The notes under the pieces were generated by a model. The model worked only from the letters and a program-made list of their open reading frames with translations, made no database searches and was not told the origin of the DNA. This document shows, in pieces, positions 16,333 to 24,189 of a stretch of DNA of 60,004 nt (within the stretch, counting starts at the first letter, position 1; each line of letters starts with the position of its first letter). Source of the DNA: an uncultured Kiritimatiellota bacterium (GTDB lineage: Bacteria; Verrucomicrobiota; Kiritimatiellia; RFP12; UBA1067); contig CAKTUI010000011.1 in the NCBI GenBank assembly GCA_934621385.1, forward strand, positions 1 to 60,004, written 5' to 3'. Position numbers and translations under genes: made by a program.

Positions 16333-17628
16333 TCACTCGACGACAGGTGAACCGTCATCATCCATTGATGCCGTCAATTCTGCAACGGCCTTCGCCGCCG
16401 CATAGACACCCTTCGCCGTCACTTCATCAAGCCCAGTCGATGCGATGAAGCTCGCCTCATCCTCCGCGACGATACCGTCAATCGTCAGGTAGCCGGCATC
16501 GGCAATCTGTGTGGCCACGGCCGTGGAGATACTGAACGTCTCAGCCAAGTCCTTGATGGCCTCCGCTTTCTGATCCTCGAAGGTCGCCGTCGCCAACGAC
16601 TTGCGCACTTCAATGTGCCATCCGGTCAGCTTCGACGTCAAACGCACATTCTGTCCACGCTTGCCAATCGCCAGCGAATATTGATCCGCCGCGACGACCA
16701 CGTGCACAGTGTTCGGAGACACGGGGTCGACCTCAACCGACTCCAGCTTCGCAGGAGAAAGAGCCTGCGTCACGTACTGACGAATGTCCTCATTCCAGCG
16801 AATGATGTCAATCTTCTCACCGTGCAGTTCGCTGACGATCGTCTTCACCCGGCTACCACGCTGACCGACGCATGCGCCAACGGGGTCGATGTTCTCATTC
16901 GCCGTCCGCACGGAAATCTTCGCCCGGTACCCGGGGTCACGCGCAACGCTCATAATCTGGACGACACCATCGGCAATTTCCGACACTTCAAGGCGGAAGA
17001 GTGCCTCAATGAACTTTCCATTCGCACGGCTCAGAATCACGCTCGGGCCCTTGGCCTCGGGATCCACACGCAGGACAATCGCACGGATGGGGTCGCCCAC
17101 CTGATACTCCTCCGTCGGAATCCGTTCCTTTCCAGGAAGAATCATCTCAGTCTTTCCAACCGTGACGTATGTGTCGTGATGCGCAATTGCCGAGACCGTC
17201 CCCGACACAATGTCGCCGATTCGGTCGCGATATTCGCTAAATGTGTTGGTCCGCTCGGCCTCGCGAATCTTTTGCATAATCACCTGACGCGATGTTGCGG
17301 CGACGATACGCCCGAGCTTTGAGGCTGGCATCTCAACTTCAATCGACGACCCCTCCTCCGGCACCGTACCATGATTGAACCGTGTGGCACGCGCTGGCGT
17401 AATAAAGCCAGGCCCCTGTTCTGTACTGGAGACGACCAGCGTGTCATAGACATGGAGCGAAAGATCGGCGCGGTCAATCACAACCCGGAGATCGTTCGTG
17501 ACATTCTGATTCCGGCGAGCGGCCTGATTGATCGCCTGTTCAATCGCCGTGATGACGATCTCACGGCTCACACCGCGCTCGTTCTCAATGTGCTGGACGA
17601 CCGCCAGCAACTGGTTGTTCATAGCCAT
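16333..17628 (-). CDS. nusA: Transcription termination/antitermination protein NusA
   Basis: A 431-residue RNA polymerase-binding factor. The N-terminal domain (NQLLAVVQHIENERGVSREI onward, about 1-130) is followed by an S1 domain (IGDIVSGTVSAIAHHDTYVTVG). Two KH domains come next (PVGACVGQRGSRVKTIVSEL; VVVAADQYSLAIGKRGQNVR). A C-terminal helix-hairpin-like acidic repeat ends the protein (about 375-431). The start at 17628 has AGGAG at seven nt; an in-frame extension upstream lacks conservation. It leads the operon nusA-infB-rbfA-gpmI-icd. The usual preceding gene rimP is absent here: the next gene upstream is a radical SAM gene of another operon. Confidence 0.96.
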   Translation of the reverse strand: MAMNNQLLAVVQHIENERGVSREIVITAIEQAINQAARRNQNVTNDLRVVIDRADLSLHVYDTLVVSSTEQGPGFITPARATRFNHGTVPEEGSSIEVEMPASKLGRIVAATSRQVIMQKIREAERTNTFSEYRDRIGDIVSGTVSAIAHHDTYVTVGKTEMILPGKERIPTEEYQVGDPIRAIVLRVDPEAKGPSVILSRANGKFIEALFRLEVSEIADGVVQIMSVARDPGYRAKISVRTANENIDPVGACVGQRGSRVKTIVSELHGEKIDIIRWNEDIRQYVTQALSPAKLESVEVDPVSPNTVHVVVAADQYSLAIGKRGQNVRLTSKLTGWHIEVRKSLATATFEDQKAEAIKDLAETFSISTAVATQIADAGYLTIDGIVAEDEASFIASTGLDEVTAKGVYAAAKAVAELTASMDDDGSPVVE

Positions 17629-17706
17629 TCTATCGCTCCTTGCCTTGTCAAAAATCAACACGCGACCCTCGGCCCGATTCACCTGAACCGCCGAAAAATC
17701 ACATAT

Positions 17707-17735
17707 AAGATACCATTTTTCGCCCGTCCAGTCAA
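17707..17735 (-). promoter_or_regulatory. Promoter of the nusA operon
   Basis: On the minus strand, TTGACT (17730-17735) and TATCTT (17707-17712) are separated by exactly 17 nt, and TGG immediately precedes the -10, matching the extended -10 pattern seen elsewhere. A 5' untranslated region of about 70 nt would result. This is the best -35/-10 pair in the window. Confidence 0.7.
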
Positions 17736-17784
17736 CCGCCAAGGCAAGAAATCAGCGGAAATTCTTTACTTTATATTCCTTTTG

Positions 17785-17814
17785 AGTCGTTATTGTTCAA
17801 GCATTCAAACGACT
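17785..17814 (-). terminator. Weak hairpin after the second radical SAM gene
   Basis: In this A+T-rich gap, AGTCGTT and AACGACT (17785-17791 and 17808-17814) form a 7-bp inverted repeat with a 16-nt loop, just after the stop at 17831. On the minus strand there is no strong T run. It may help end the GH109-to-radical-SAM transcript, but the loop is long and the call is tentative. Confidence 0.25.
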
Positions 17815-17830
17815 AAGCCAGAACGCCCCA

Positions 17831-19282
17831 TTATCCGCCAAAATCTAACAGATGCCCGAGGAGCGACCGAATGCCGCGATAGTAGAAGGCAAAGTCAAAA
17901 AGCGTCCGCGTCGTCGTAAGCCGATGAAAGAGAGCCATCGGCTGTAGAAAACCACGATAAACCGACCGAATCGCACACTTAATCTCATCCTCACTCACAA
18001 GAGGCGTCTTCGTGATGGCGCGACGCATGTCATACTCGTCCCAATCAAGCGTCGTCAGCGCGTCCTGGGCCTTCAGCTCCCTGAAAAGCGGAGTCCCTGG
18101 ATAAGGTATCGTCAGGGTGCACTGAAGCGTCGACGCATATCCGTTGGCCAGAAGTCGGCGAGCGAAGCGGACGGTGTTGGCGACCTCGGCCGGTCCCTCC
18201 CAGGCATGGCCGAACATGAAGGTCAAATGAACATCAAGTCCGGCCTCAGAAGCCCATTTCGCCCCCTTCTCGACATCCTCAACCCGCAGGGCCTTGGCAA
18301 AACGATCCAATGTCGCCTGGTTGGCCGATTCAACCCCGAACAGGACGAGGCGAAAGCCTGCTCGGCGCATCAGACGATAATCCTCGGGCTGAAGGCGACC
18401 GAAGCGCATATTGCAATCAATGCGAACCCTCTTAGGCAGGCCGCGGCGAATCATCTCGTTGCAGAATGTCGTCAGCCACGCGCCCACGGGGAAGGAGCCA
18501 GAGTCATCCATAATCTCCTTTACCCCGAACCTCGTCACCAGCATCTCAATCTCATCCACGACATCAATCGGATTCCGCGTCCGATAGGTTGGATAGAGCG
18601 TCGTCCAACTGCAGAATGTGCATTTCGCATGCCAGCAGTCCCGGCCTGCCATCACATAAGTCCCCGGCGTTCGACGGAAATTACCATTCTTGACGGCGTA
18701 AAGCTCCCAATGAACCAGTTCGCGGTCAATCCACGGAGCCGAATTGAGGTCATGATCCAGACGAAAGCGCCCCGTATTCCGAACCTCACCATTCGCCCGA
18801 TACCAGATTCCTGGCTCGAACTTCCGTTCGTCGCCGCCCGATGAAATCAGGTTCATCAGCAGAAAGTCCCAATCCCCACCCGTCAGGATGTAGTCGACGG
18901 GACATTTCTCCATGGACTCCTCAGGAAGGGCAGTCACATGGTCACCGACCAAGATCGTCTTGACGCTCCCCGACGTCTCCTTTGTAAAGTCGGCAATCCA
19001 CTTCCAATGCCGCTTGACGACGGGTGTCTTCGTCTCAAGAACCACATAATCTGGACGAAAGGCGGAAAGTTTCTTCTCAAATTCATCCGCCGTCAGTTCG
19101 GCGGCAATGCCATCGAGGAAGAGAACGTCATGTCCTGCCTTCTTCAGCATCGTCGCCGCCGTCGCCGGCACAACGGGAAAAATGTAGGTCGGACGAGAGA
19201 ACCACTGGAACTGGCGATTCTGGGTGAGAAGGGCCACGCCCTTCTCACTTTTCAGCGGCGGATAGCAGATCGCAACCCTCAT
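17831..19282 (-). CDS. B12-binding-type radical SAM protein, second copy with CX4CX2C motif
   Basis: A 483-residue protein. The N-terminal Rossmann-like domain (MRVAICYPPLKSEKG, then AATMLKKAGHDVLFLDG and DYVVLETKTP) resembles B12-binding radical SAM proteins. The cluster motif GRDCWHAKCTFCSW places Cys at 216, 221 and 224, again with four residues between the first two. MDDSGSFPVG and FGVESANQATLDRF are typical downstream barrel segments. The start at 19282 is 2 nt from the stop of the DUF481 gene. It ends the operon GH109, gtrA, secretin, DUF481. Substrate is unknown. BchE-like enzymes of this type act on lipids, pigments or antibiotics. Confidence 0.75.
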   Translation of the reverse strand: MRVAICYPPLKSEKGVALLTQNRQFQWFSRPTYIFPVVPATAATMLKKAGHDVLFLDGIAAELTADEFEKKLSAFRPDYVVLETKTPVVKRHWKWIADFTKETSGSVKTILVGDHVTALPEESMEKCPVDYILTGGDWDFLLMNLISSGGDERKFEPGIWYRANGEVRNTGRFRLDHDLNSAPWIDRELVHWELYAVKNGNFRRTPGTYVMAGRDCWHAKCTFCSWTTLYPTYRTRNPIDVVDEIEMLVTRFGVKEIMDDSGSFPVGAWLTTFCNEMIRRGLPKRVRIDCNMRFGRLQPEDYRLMRRAGFRLVLFGVESANQATLDRFAKALRVEDVEKGAKWASEAGLDVHLTFMFGHAWEGPAEVANTVRFARRLLANGYASTLQCTLTIPYPGTPLFRELKAQDALTTLDWDEYDMRRAITKTPLVSEDEIKCAIRSVYRGFLQPMALFHRLTTTRTLFDFAFYYRGIRSLLGHLLDFGG

Positions 19283-19284
19283 GC

Positions 19285-20313
19285 TTACCACTTGTAACCA
19301 AGACCAACAATATAGCGCAAATCGCTCTTCTTGCGATCCGCGCTTGGCTTGGAGTTGTAGTCCCACTCAATCTTGGCCAAAAGGTCGATGTTCCAGAATA
19401 GCATAGTCGTGAACCCAGCATCGGCCTTGACAAGATAGATGGTCCAGTCGTCAACCTCGGGAAGGTACTCGAAATTGTGGAAAAAGTCGAGTCCCGCCGT
19501 CCATTTCGGCGTATAGTTCAGATGATGGGCATAGCGAAGCGAAGCATAGTCATCGTTCCGACTCGGATCAGGTTCCTCATACTTGTCCTTCACCCACGCA
19601 GCACCCAGCTCTTGGTTGAAGCTCCACCGTCCGGTCATCTCAAAATCGTATTTCTCCAACCACTGGTAGCCAAGGCCCGCGCCAAAGCGAATGCGGCGAT
19701 CCAGTCCGGCAATCGCATCGCGCTCATAACGCGCATTCAGATAGGAGTAGAGTTTCGTTAGCCAGAAGTGGTCATACTGCCCCTCAGCCTCCACACGATC
19801 CTTCGACTTCTCCCAGTCGTCCTTCGATGTCCCCGTCTTCGAATAGTAATACCCGAAGTCCCCATTGACGCGATCGGATTCCCACCGACGATTCACATTC
19901 GCCAACAGACTCGCCGAATTCCCGTATGTATTGCCGCGATCCGCCTGAAATGACGCATTGACCGATCCGTGCCAAGTCTCGGCGACCGGATCAATAGCCT
20001 TGACCAAGGCCATGTCAAGCGGCCGCGCATCGGCAAGATAGTTCCCCTTCTCCACCGAAAGCATCCGCGTCTCCAGATGCCCGTCCTGGTACTGAATGAC
20101 ATGCGAACCCGCATTCTCAAGGCTAACGATGTTCTCAACTTTGATTTCAACCTCACCCAAATCATCCGAGTTGAACTTGACGACACCGTTCTTGGCCGCA
20201 CTCGCCGTACCCGTCAGAAACGAACCCGACTTTAGTACGACCTTGTCGGCAAAAGAAACACTCGCCGAAACCGCCGCAATGCCCAACAGGGCAAACTTCA
20301 CACCTCTCATCAT
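19285..20313 (-). CDS. DUF481 family outer-membrane beta-barrel protein
   Basis: A 342-residue exported protein. The N-terminal signal (GVKFALLGIAAVSASVSFA) is followed by a small beta domain with VVLKSGSFLTGTASAAKNGVV and EVEIKVENI. From about residue 105 on come alternating beta strands rich in Trp and Tyr, as in DUF481 (YdiY-like) barrels. It ends YIVGLGYKW, an aromatic terminus typical of proteins inserted by the BAM complex. I chose the ATG at 20313, 11 nt after GAGGA, over a GTG at 20331. It follows the secretin gene closely and precedes the radical SAM gene by 2 nt. Role unknown; probably a channel or structural barrel. Confidence 0.8.
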   Translation of the reverse strand: MMRGVKFALLGIAAVSASVSFADKVVLKSGSFLTGTASAAKNGVVKFNSDDLGEVEIKVENIVSLENAGSHVIQYQDGHLETRMLSVEKGNYLADARPLDMALVKAIDPVAETWHGSVNASFQADRGNTYGNSASLLANVNRRWESDRVNGDFGYYYSKTGTSKDDWEKSKDRVEAEGQYDHFWLTKLYSYLNARYERDAIAGLDRRIRFGAGLGYQWLEKYDFEMTGRWSFNQELGAAWVKDKYEEPDPSRNDDYASLRYAHHLNYTPKWTAGLDFFHNFEYLPEVDDWTIYLVKADAGFTTMLFWNIDLLAKIEWDYNSKPSADRKKSDLRYIVGLGYKW

Positions 20314-20327
20314 ATGACTTCTATTCC

Positions 20328-22115
20328 TCACTTACTTGAACTTCCGGTAAACGGAATGAAACTTCTGAAATCAAACGACTCGTCCGCACCCTGCGCGAGC
20401 GGATCCCGAGCCTGCTCCTCAAGCGGCCGCATATCCAGCGAATCCATCCCCTCCATACTCTTCTCAGGACGATCCCCCGGCTCAAGCTTCTGCCCCTTCG
20501 TATACTGCCGCCCAAGAACGGCGTTCTTCGGCAATCCCGCGTCCTTCTCCATACGCTTGGGATCGACAAGTCCAACCGTCACGAAAACGATGATTTCCTT
20601 CTGCTCCTTGACGCGTTCCATGCTACCGAAGAGCCGCGAGCCAAGCCAGGGAATGCTCCGCAAGAGCGGAATGCCATTGTCGACCTGCTTTTCAGTCGTC
20701 CGTGAAAGCCCGCCGATGACCGCCGTCGACCCGCTCGCCATGTTGAACTCGGTGATGAGCCGCTGAACCTCGATAATCGGGTACTTGGACGAATAGGTCG
20801 TCTCGGACTTCGAGTCACCTCCAACCGTCACGAACTGACCGATGTCCGAGCCAAGCGAACTTATGGTCGGCACAATGACCACGTTGATGAGACCGTTCGT
20901 GCTGACACGCGGCGTAACGTCCAGCGAGATTCCCCAGCTGAAGAACGCCTCTTTCGCAAACAGCATCTTGTCCTCTCCAGGAATCGCCGCCATCTTCATG
21001 TCGAGATCAACCGACTCGCCGGATGTGTTGAATGTCTTCTTGGCCGCCACCTGCACGTTCGGATACTTGGTCGTCATGTCGACCGTCGCCTTCTTGCCAG
21101 ACGAGACGATAATCTTCGGATTCGAAAAGACCTTCACATCATCTGTGGAGTCTAGGGCCTTGAGCGTCAGAGACATCTCGGAGAAATCCAGCGTTCCATT
21201 GAAATAGGAAATGTCGCCATCGTTGCCGCCGCCGCCCGAAAGCTTGTAGGTCGTCTTCTCGTTCTTTCCCGAAAGTTCACGCGTATACTCAGTCACACCC
21301 GCCCCGACACGCGTAGACTGGATTCCGCCGCCCAACTGGACGCTGCCCGTCATGCCACCCAGCATCGACCAGTCGATGCCAAGCTTGTGCGAGGCCGTAT
21401 TGCCAAGTTCAACGAACCGGGCCTCGATGTAGACCTGCTGGGCCTCGCGGTCAATCTCGTCAATGACCTTCTGGCAGGCATCGAGAATCATCGCTGGTGC
21501 CGTCACCATCACGGCATTCGCCTCGGGGAAGGCATGGGCAATCTGGGAGACCTTCCACGAGACCCCGAAATCGCCGCTCCATGTCGCATTAAATCGCTCG
21601 GCAACCTCCTCCGCATTCGCGTGGACAAGCCGAAAGACACGCGTGGACATTCGACGACGACCTAGTTTCTCGTCCTCGCGAGCCTCCGCCTCAAGCTTCG
21701 CCTTCGCCTCTTCGGCACGTGCACGCGCCTCCGCCTCAAGCCGCGCCTCCTCAACCGCCTTCGCCTTCGCCGCGGCCAGTGCAATCGCCGCAACATCCGC
21801 CGCGTTCGTCCCCGCCGCCTCAATCTCCGTCTCGACGGCGGCTCCCGCCGCCGCAACCGTGTCGACGACCGGCGGCACATTCGTCTCCACCGCCGTCACG
21901 ACGGTGGTCGGTTCCGCCTGAGGCTTGGGGTCGGCGACAAGGGGGTCATCGGTGACGGGATCCGCACCAGCCGTCTCCCCGGCCACAGGCTCCTCCGCAA
22001 GCGTCTCATGCGCCTCCTCGGATTCGCCACGGCAGGGTCCGGCCGCCAAAAGGAAAGGTAAGCTCACGCCAATGCAAAGGAACTTGCCCACGCGATTCAC
22101 CTGTAGATTCTTCAT
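20328..22115 (-). CDS. Secretin (GspD/PilQ-type outer-membrane channel)
   Basis: A 595-residue protein with a signal peptide (about 1-28). A long Ala/Glu-rich, probably disordered to coiled-coil segment follows (about 30-150, ending in repeated EAEARARAEEAKAK). One N-domain comes next (VFRLVHANAEEVAERFNATW), then the secretin C-domain. Diagnostic segments are VYIEARFVELGNT, VFSNPKIIVSSGKKATV and SGSTAVIGGLSRTTEKQVDNGIPLLRSIPWLGSRLFGS, the last being the classical secretin signature. Fewer N-domains than usual are present. It is not next to other secretion genes; gspF-like (31200) and pseudopilin (53569) genes lie elsewhere in the window. A good AAGGAG precedes the ATG at 22115. Confidence 0.88.
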   Translation of the reverse strand: MKNLQVNRVGKFLCIGVSLPFLLAAGPCRGESEEAHETLAEEPVAGETAGADPVTDDPLVADPKPQAEPTTVVTAVETNVPPVVDTVAAAGAAVETEIEAAGTNAADVAAIALAAAKAKAVEEARLEAEARARAEEAKAKLEAEAREDEKLGRRRMSTRVFRLVHANAEEVAERFNATWSGDFGVSWKVSQIAHAFPEANAVMVTAPAMILDACQKVIDEIDREAQQVYIEARFVELGNTASHKLGIDWSMLGGMTGSVQLGGGIQSTRVGAGVTEYTRELSGKNEKTTYKLSGGGGNDGDISYFNGTLDFSEMSLTLKALDSTDDVKVFSNPKIIVSSGKKATVDMTTKYPNVQVAAKKTFNTSGESVDLDMKMAAIPGEDKMLFAKEAFFSWGISLDVTPRVSTNGLINVVIVPTISSLGSDIGQFVTVGGDSKSETTYSSKYPIIEVQRLITEFNMASGSTAVIGGLSRTTEKQVDNGIPLLRSIPWLGSRLFGSMERVKEQKEIIVFVTVGLVDPKRMEKDAGLPKNAVLGRQYTKGQKLEPGDRPEKSMEGMDSLDMRPLEEQARDPLAQGADESFDFRSFIPFTGSSSK

Positions 22116-22125
22116 ACCGACTCCT

Positions 22126-22620
22126 TCACCCTCTGAAAATGACGAACTTGCGCACAGAGAAGTTGAGCAAAAATGACACCGCAACTTCCACGAACACGGC
22201 GATTGTCGTCATCAGTCCCGCCCAGCGAATCAGCAGTCCGCTGACGGCAAGGGCTATGAGCGTCGCAAAGGCCGCCACGCCAAAGAAAAGGCAGAACTCA
22301 ACGAACCACCGAAACTTCCCCGCACGGAAGACGAGCCAACGACTCATCAACCAGCAGAAAATGTTCGCCAGCGTAAAACCGACACCCGTCGCCACCGCAA
22401 ACCGAAGACTGCGGACGCCATCCGAGACATCCACCGCCGGGAAGCCCAGCAAACGCACTGCCCAGTCGTCCGCCGAGAGGCAGGCAAGACAGGTCGTCGC
22501 CAAGAGGTAAAAGACGCACACCTGAACGCCCGTCGACACGACTCCGACCACGCCGTATTTGACGAACTGCCAGAACGGACCGGAGTCATGCGACAGGATT
22601 CTCTTCAGCATCTCAGACAT
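22126..22620 (-). CDS. GtrA family membrane protein
   Basis: A 164-residue protein with four predicted membrane segments: about 17-43 (FVKYGVVGVVSTGVQVCVFYLL), 72-96, 106-130 and 134-157. The pattern FxKYGxVG and the final NFSVRKFVIFR match GtrA/DPMS-like proteins, which are thought to help flip or transfer lipid-linked sugars across the inner membrane. Its start overlaps the end of the GH109 gene by 8 nt, and the secretin gene follows after 10 nt. No glycosyltransferase partner lies next to it. Confidence 0.85.
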   Translation of the reverse strand: MSEMLKRILSHDSGPFWQFVKYGVVGVVSTGVQVCVFYLLATTCLACLSADDWAVRLLGFPAVDVSDGVRSLRFAVATGVGFTLANIFCWLMSRWLVFRAGKFRWFVEFCLFFGVAAFATLIALAVSGLLIRWAGLMTTIAVFVEVAVSFLLNFSVRKFVIFRG

Positions 22621-24034
22621 TCAGCTGGGCATCGCTGCGCGTCGCATCAATCGAGCCGCCGAGCTTGTTCAGGTCGACGTCTACGATGCCGAGCGGCTTC
22701 GCCGTCTTCCATCCGCCACGCGTGAAGTCCGGAATATCCTGCGATGCGCCGCGATGCGTCGCCGAACGTTCAGTCAACTCCGCAAGCGAGCAGCTGGCGG
22801 CGAGGTCATAGACATCCATATCTAGCGGCAGGCCGTTCTGCAGGCAGTAGCAGAGCCGCAGGTCCATCAGGAAGTCCATTCCGCCATGTCCGCCAATCTT
22901 CTTTGCAAGCTCACCCGCCTTCTTCCAGAGCGGATGCTTGTAGGTCTCGCGGATTTCCATCGTCCGCTTCTCGTCAAACCATTCGTGGGCCGGTGCACCC
23001 GGCTTGTCCGCAAGGGCAATGCGGAACGGATAGTCGTTCAGAACGCCCAATGTACCCGACATGAGGTTGATGCGCGAATAGGGCCGTGCACTCGTCACAT
23101 CATGCTGAATCATAATCGTCTTGCCGTTCATCGTGCGGATGACCGTCGTCGACATATCGCCAAGCCGCGGATGCAGGCGGGCCTGCCAGCTGTCCGCACC
23201 AAACGTCTCCTTCGCATAGGCATCCATGCCAATCTGTCGCGTTGAAACGCTCGTCAGGTAATCAAACTGGTCGCCGCGATTGATGTTCATCGACTGCATG
23301 AGCGGCACAAGCCCGTGCGTCGCGTATGGATTGCCCGTATGCTCGGTGTTCCACTTCAGCCGCCAATAGCCCTGATAGCCGCCCTTGGCCGGGTCACAAT
23401 AGTTGAGCGCACGCAAGTCGTGGATGTAGGCACCCTCGGCATGGACGAGTTCACCAAGCTTGCCCTGACGGACAAGGTTCAGCGTCAGCATCTCAATCTC
23501 ACCGTAGCAGCAGTTCTCCAACTGCATGCAGTGACGCTGCGTCCGCTCGGACATCTCGACAAGCGCCCAGCACTCGTCGATGGTCATCGCACTCGGCACC
23601 TCAATTGCGACGTGCTTGCCGTGCTCCATGGCATAAAGTGCAATCGGCGTATGCAAGGCCCAGGGGGATGTGATGTAGACGAGGTCGATGTCGCTCTCGC
23701 ACAAGGCCTTGTAGGCCTCCGGTCCGACATATTCCTTGGCAGCCGGCTTGCCGTGCTCCTTCAGCCACTTCTGCAAACGACCCGTCCGCTCCTCGTAGAG
23801 ATCGCAAAGTGCCGCGACTTCAACGCCCGGGATGGCCGACATGCGCTGAACCGCCGCCGGACCGCGCATACCGAGACCGACATGACCAATCCGAACCTTC
23901 TTCAGAGCGGGCGCGGCGAAACCGGTCATCGCCCCGTTGCACAACTTGGCCGCCGACGAGACGCACCCTGCGAGGGCGGCCGTCGCCCCCATCCAAGCGG
24001 TTCCCTTGAGAAAATCCCTGCGATTTGTCTTCAT
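22613..24034 (-). CDS. Gfo/Idh/MocA family protein, GH109-like (alpha-N-acetylgalactosaminidase type)
   Basis: A 473-residue protein with a twin-arginine-type leader (NRRDFLKG, then a hydrophobic core and an AGC lipobox-like site). The NAD-binding Rossmann fold begins KVRIGHVGLGMRGPA. The segment HTPIALYAMEHGKHVAIEVP, the YWRLKWNTEHTGNPYATHGL motif and the C-terminal GGHGGMDFLMDLRLCYCLQNG match GH109 glycosidases. These hydrolyse alpha-N-acetylgalactosamine by an NAD-dependent redox mechanism; known examples come from gut bacteria such as Akkermansia. Mucin-type glycan use would fit. Its own TGGTATAAT promoter precedes it. It could also act as a plain oxidoreductase. Confidence 0.82.
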   Translation of the reverse strand: MKTNRRDFLKGTAWMGATAALAGCVSSAAKLCNGAMTGFAAPALKKVRIGHVGLGMRGPAAVQRMSAIPGVEVAALCDLYEERTGRLQKWLKEHGKPAAKEYVGPEAYKALCESDIDLVYITSPWALHTPIALYAMEHGKHVAIEVPSAMTIDECWALVEMSERTQRHCMQLENCCYGEIEMLTLNLVRQGKLGELVHAEGAYIHDLRALNYCDPAKGGYQGYWRLKWNTEHTGNPYATHGLVPLMQSMNINRGDQFDYLTSVSTRQIGMDAYAKETFGADSWQARLHPRLGDMSTTVIRTMNGKTIMIQHDVTSARPYSRINLMSGTLGVLNDYPFRIALADKPGAPAHEWFDEKRTMEIRETYKHPLWKKAGELAKKIGGHGGMDFLMDLRLCYCLQNGLPLDMDVYDLAASCSLAELTERSATHRGASQDIPDFTRGGWKTAKPLGIVDVDLNKLGGSIDATRSDAQLNV

Positions 24035-24073
24035 GATTTCTATACCTTTCAGTTAAAATGCCTTGTTCGTTGA

Positions 24074-24103
24074 ATTATACCACATCTTCGTTCGGACTGT
24101 AAA
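24074..24103 (-). promoter_or_regulatory. Promoter of the GH109-gtrA-secretin operon
   Basis: TGGTATAAT at 24074-24082 (minus strand), with TTTACA at 24098-24103 giving an 18-nt spacer. The ATG lies 40 nt downstream. This is one of the few extended -10 elements in the window that also has a reasonable -35. Confidence 0.7.
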
Positions 24104-24189
24104 TACTCCGCCTGGATTTGCCGTCGCCGGAAAATTGTGTCGATTGCAGAAGATAAGTGAGCAGGGGCGACGGGGAAACCCGCCCGCTT

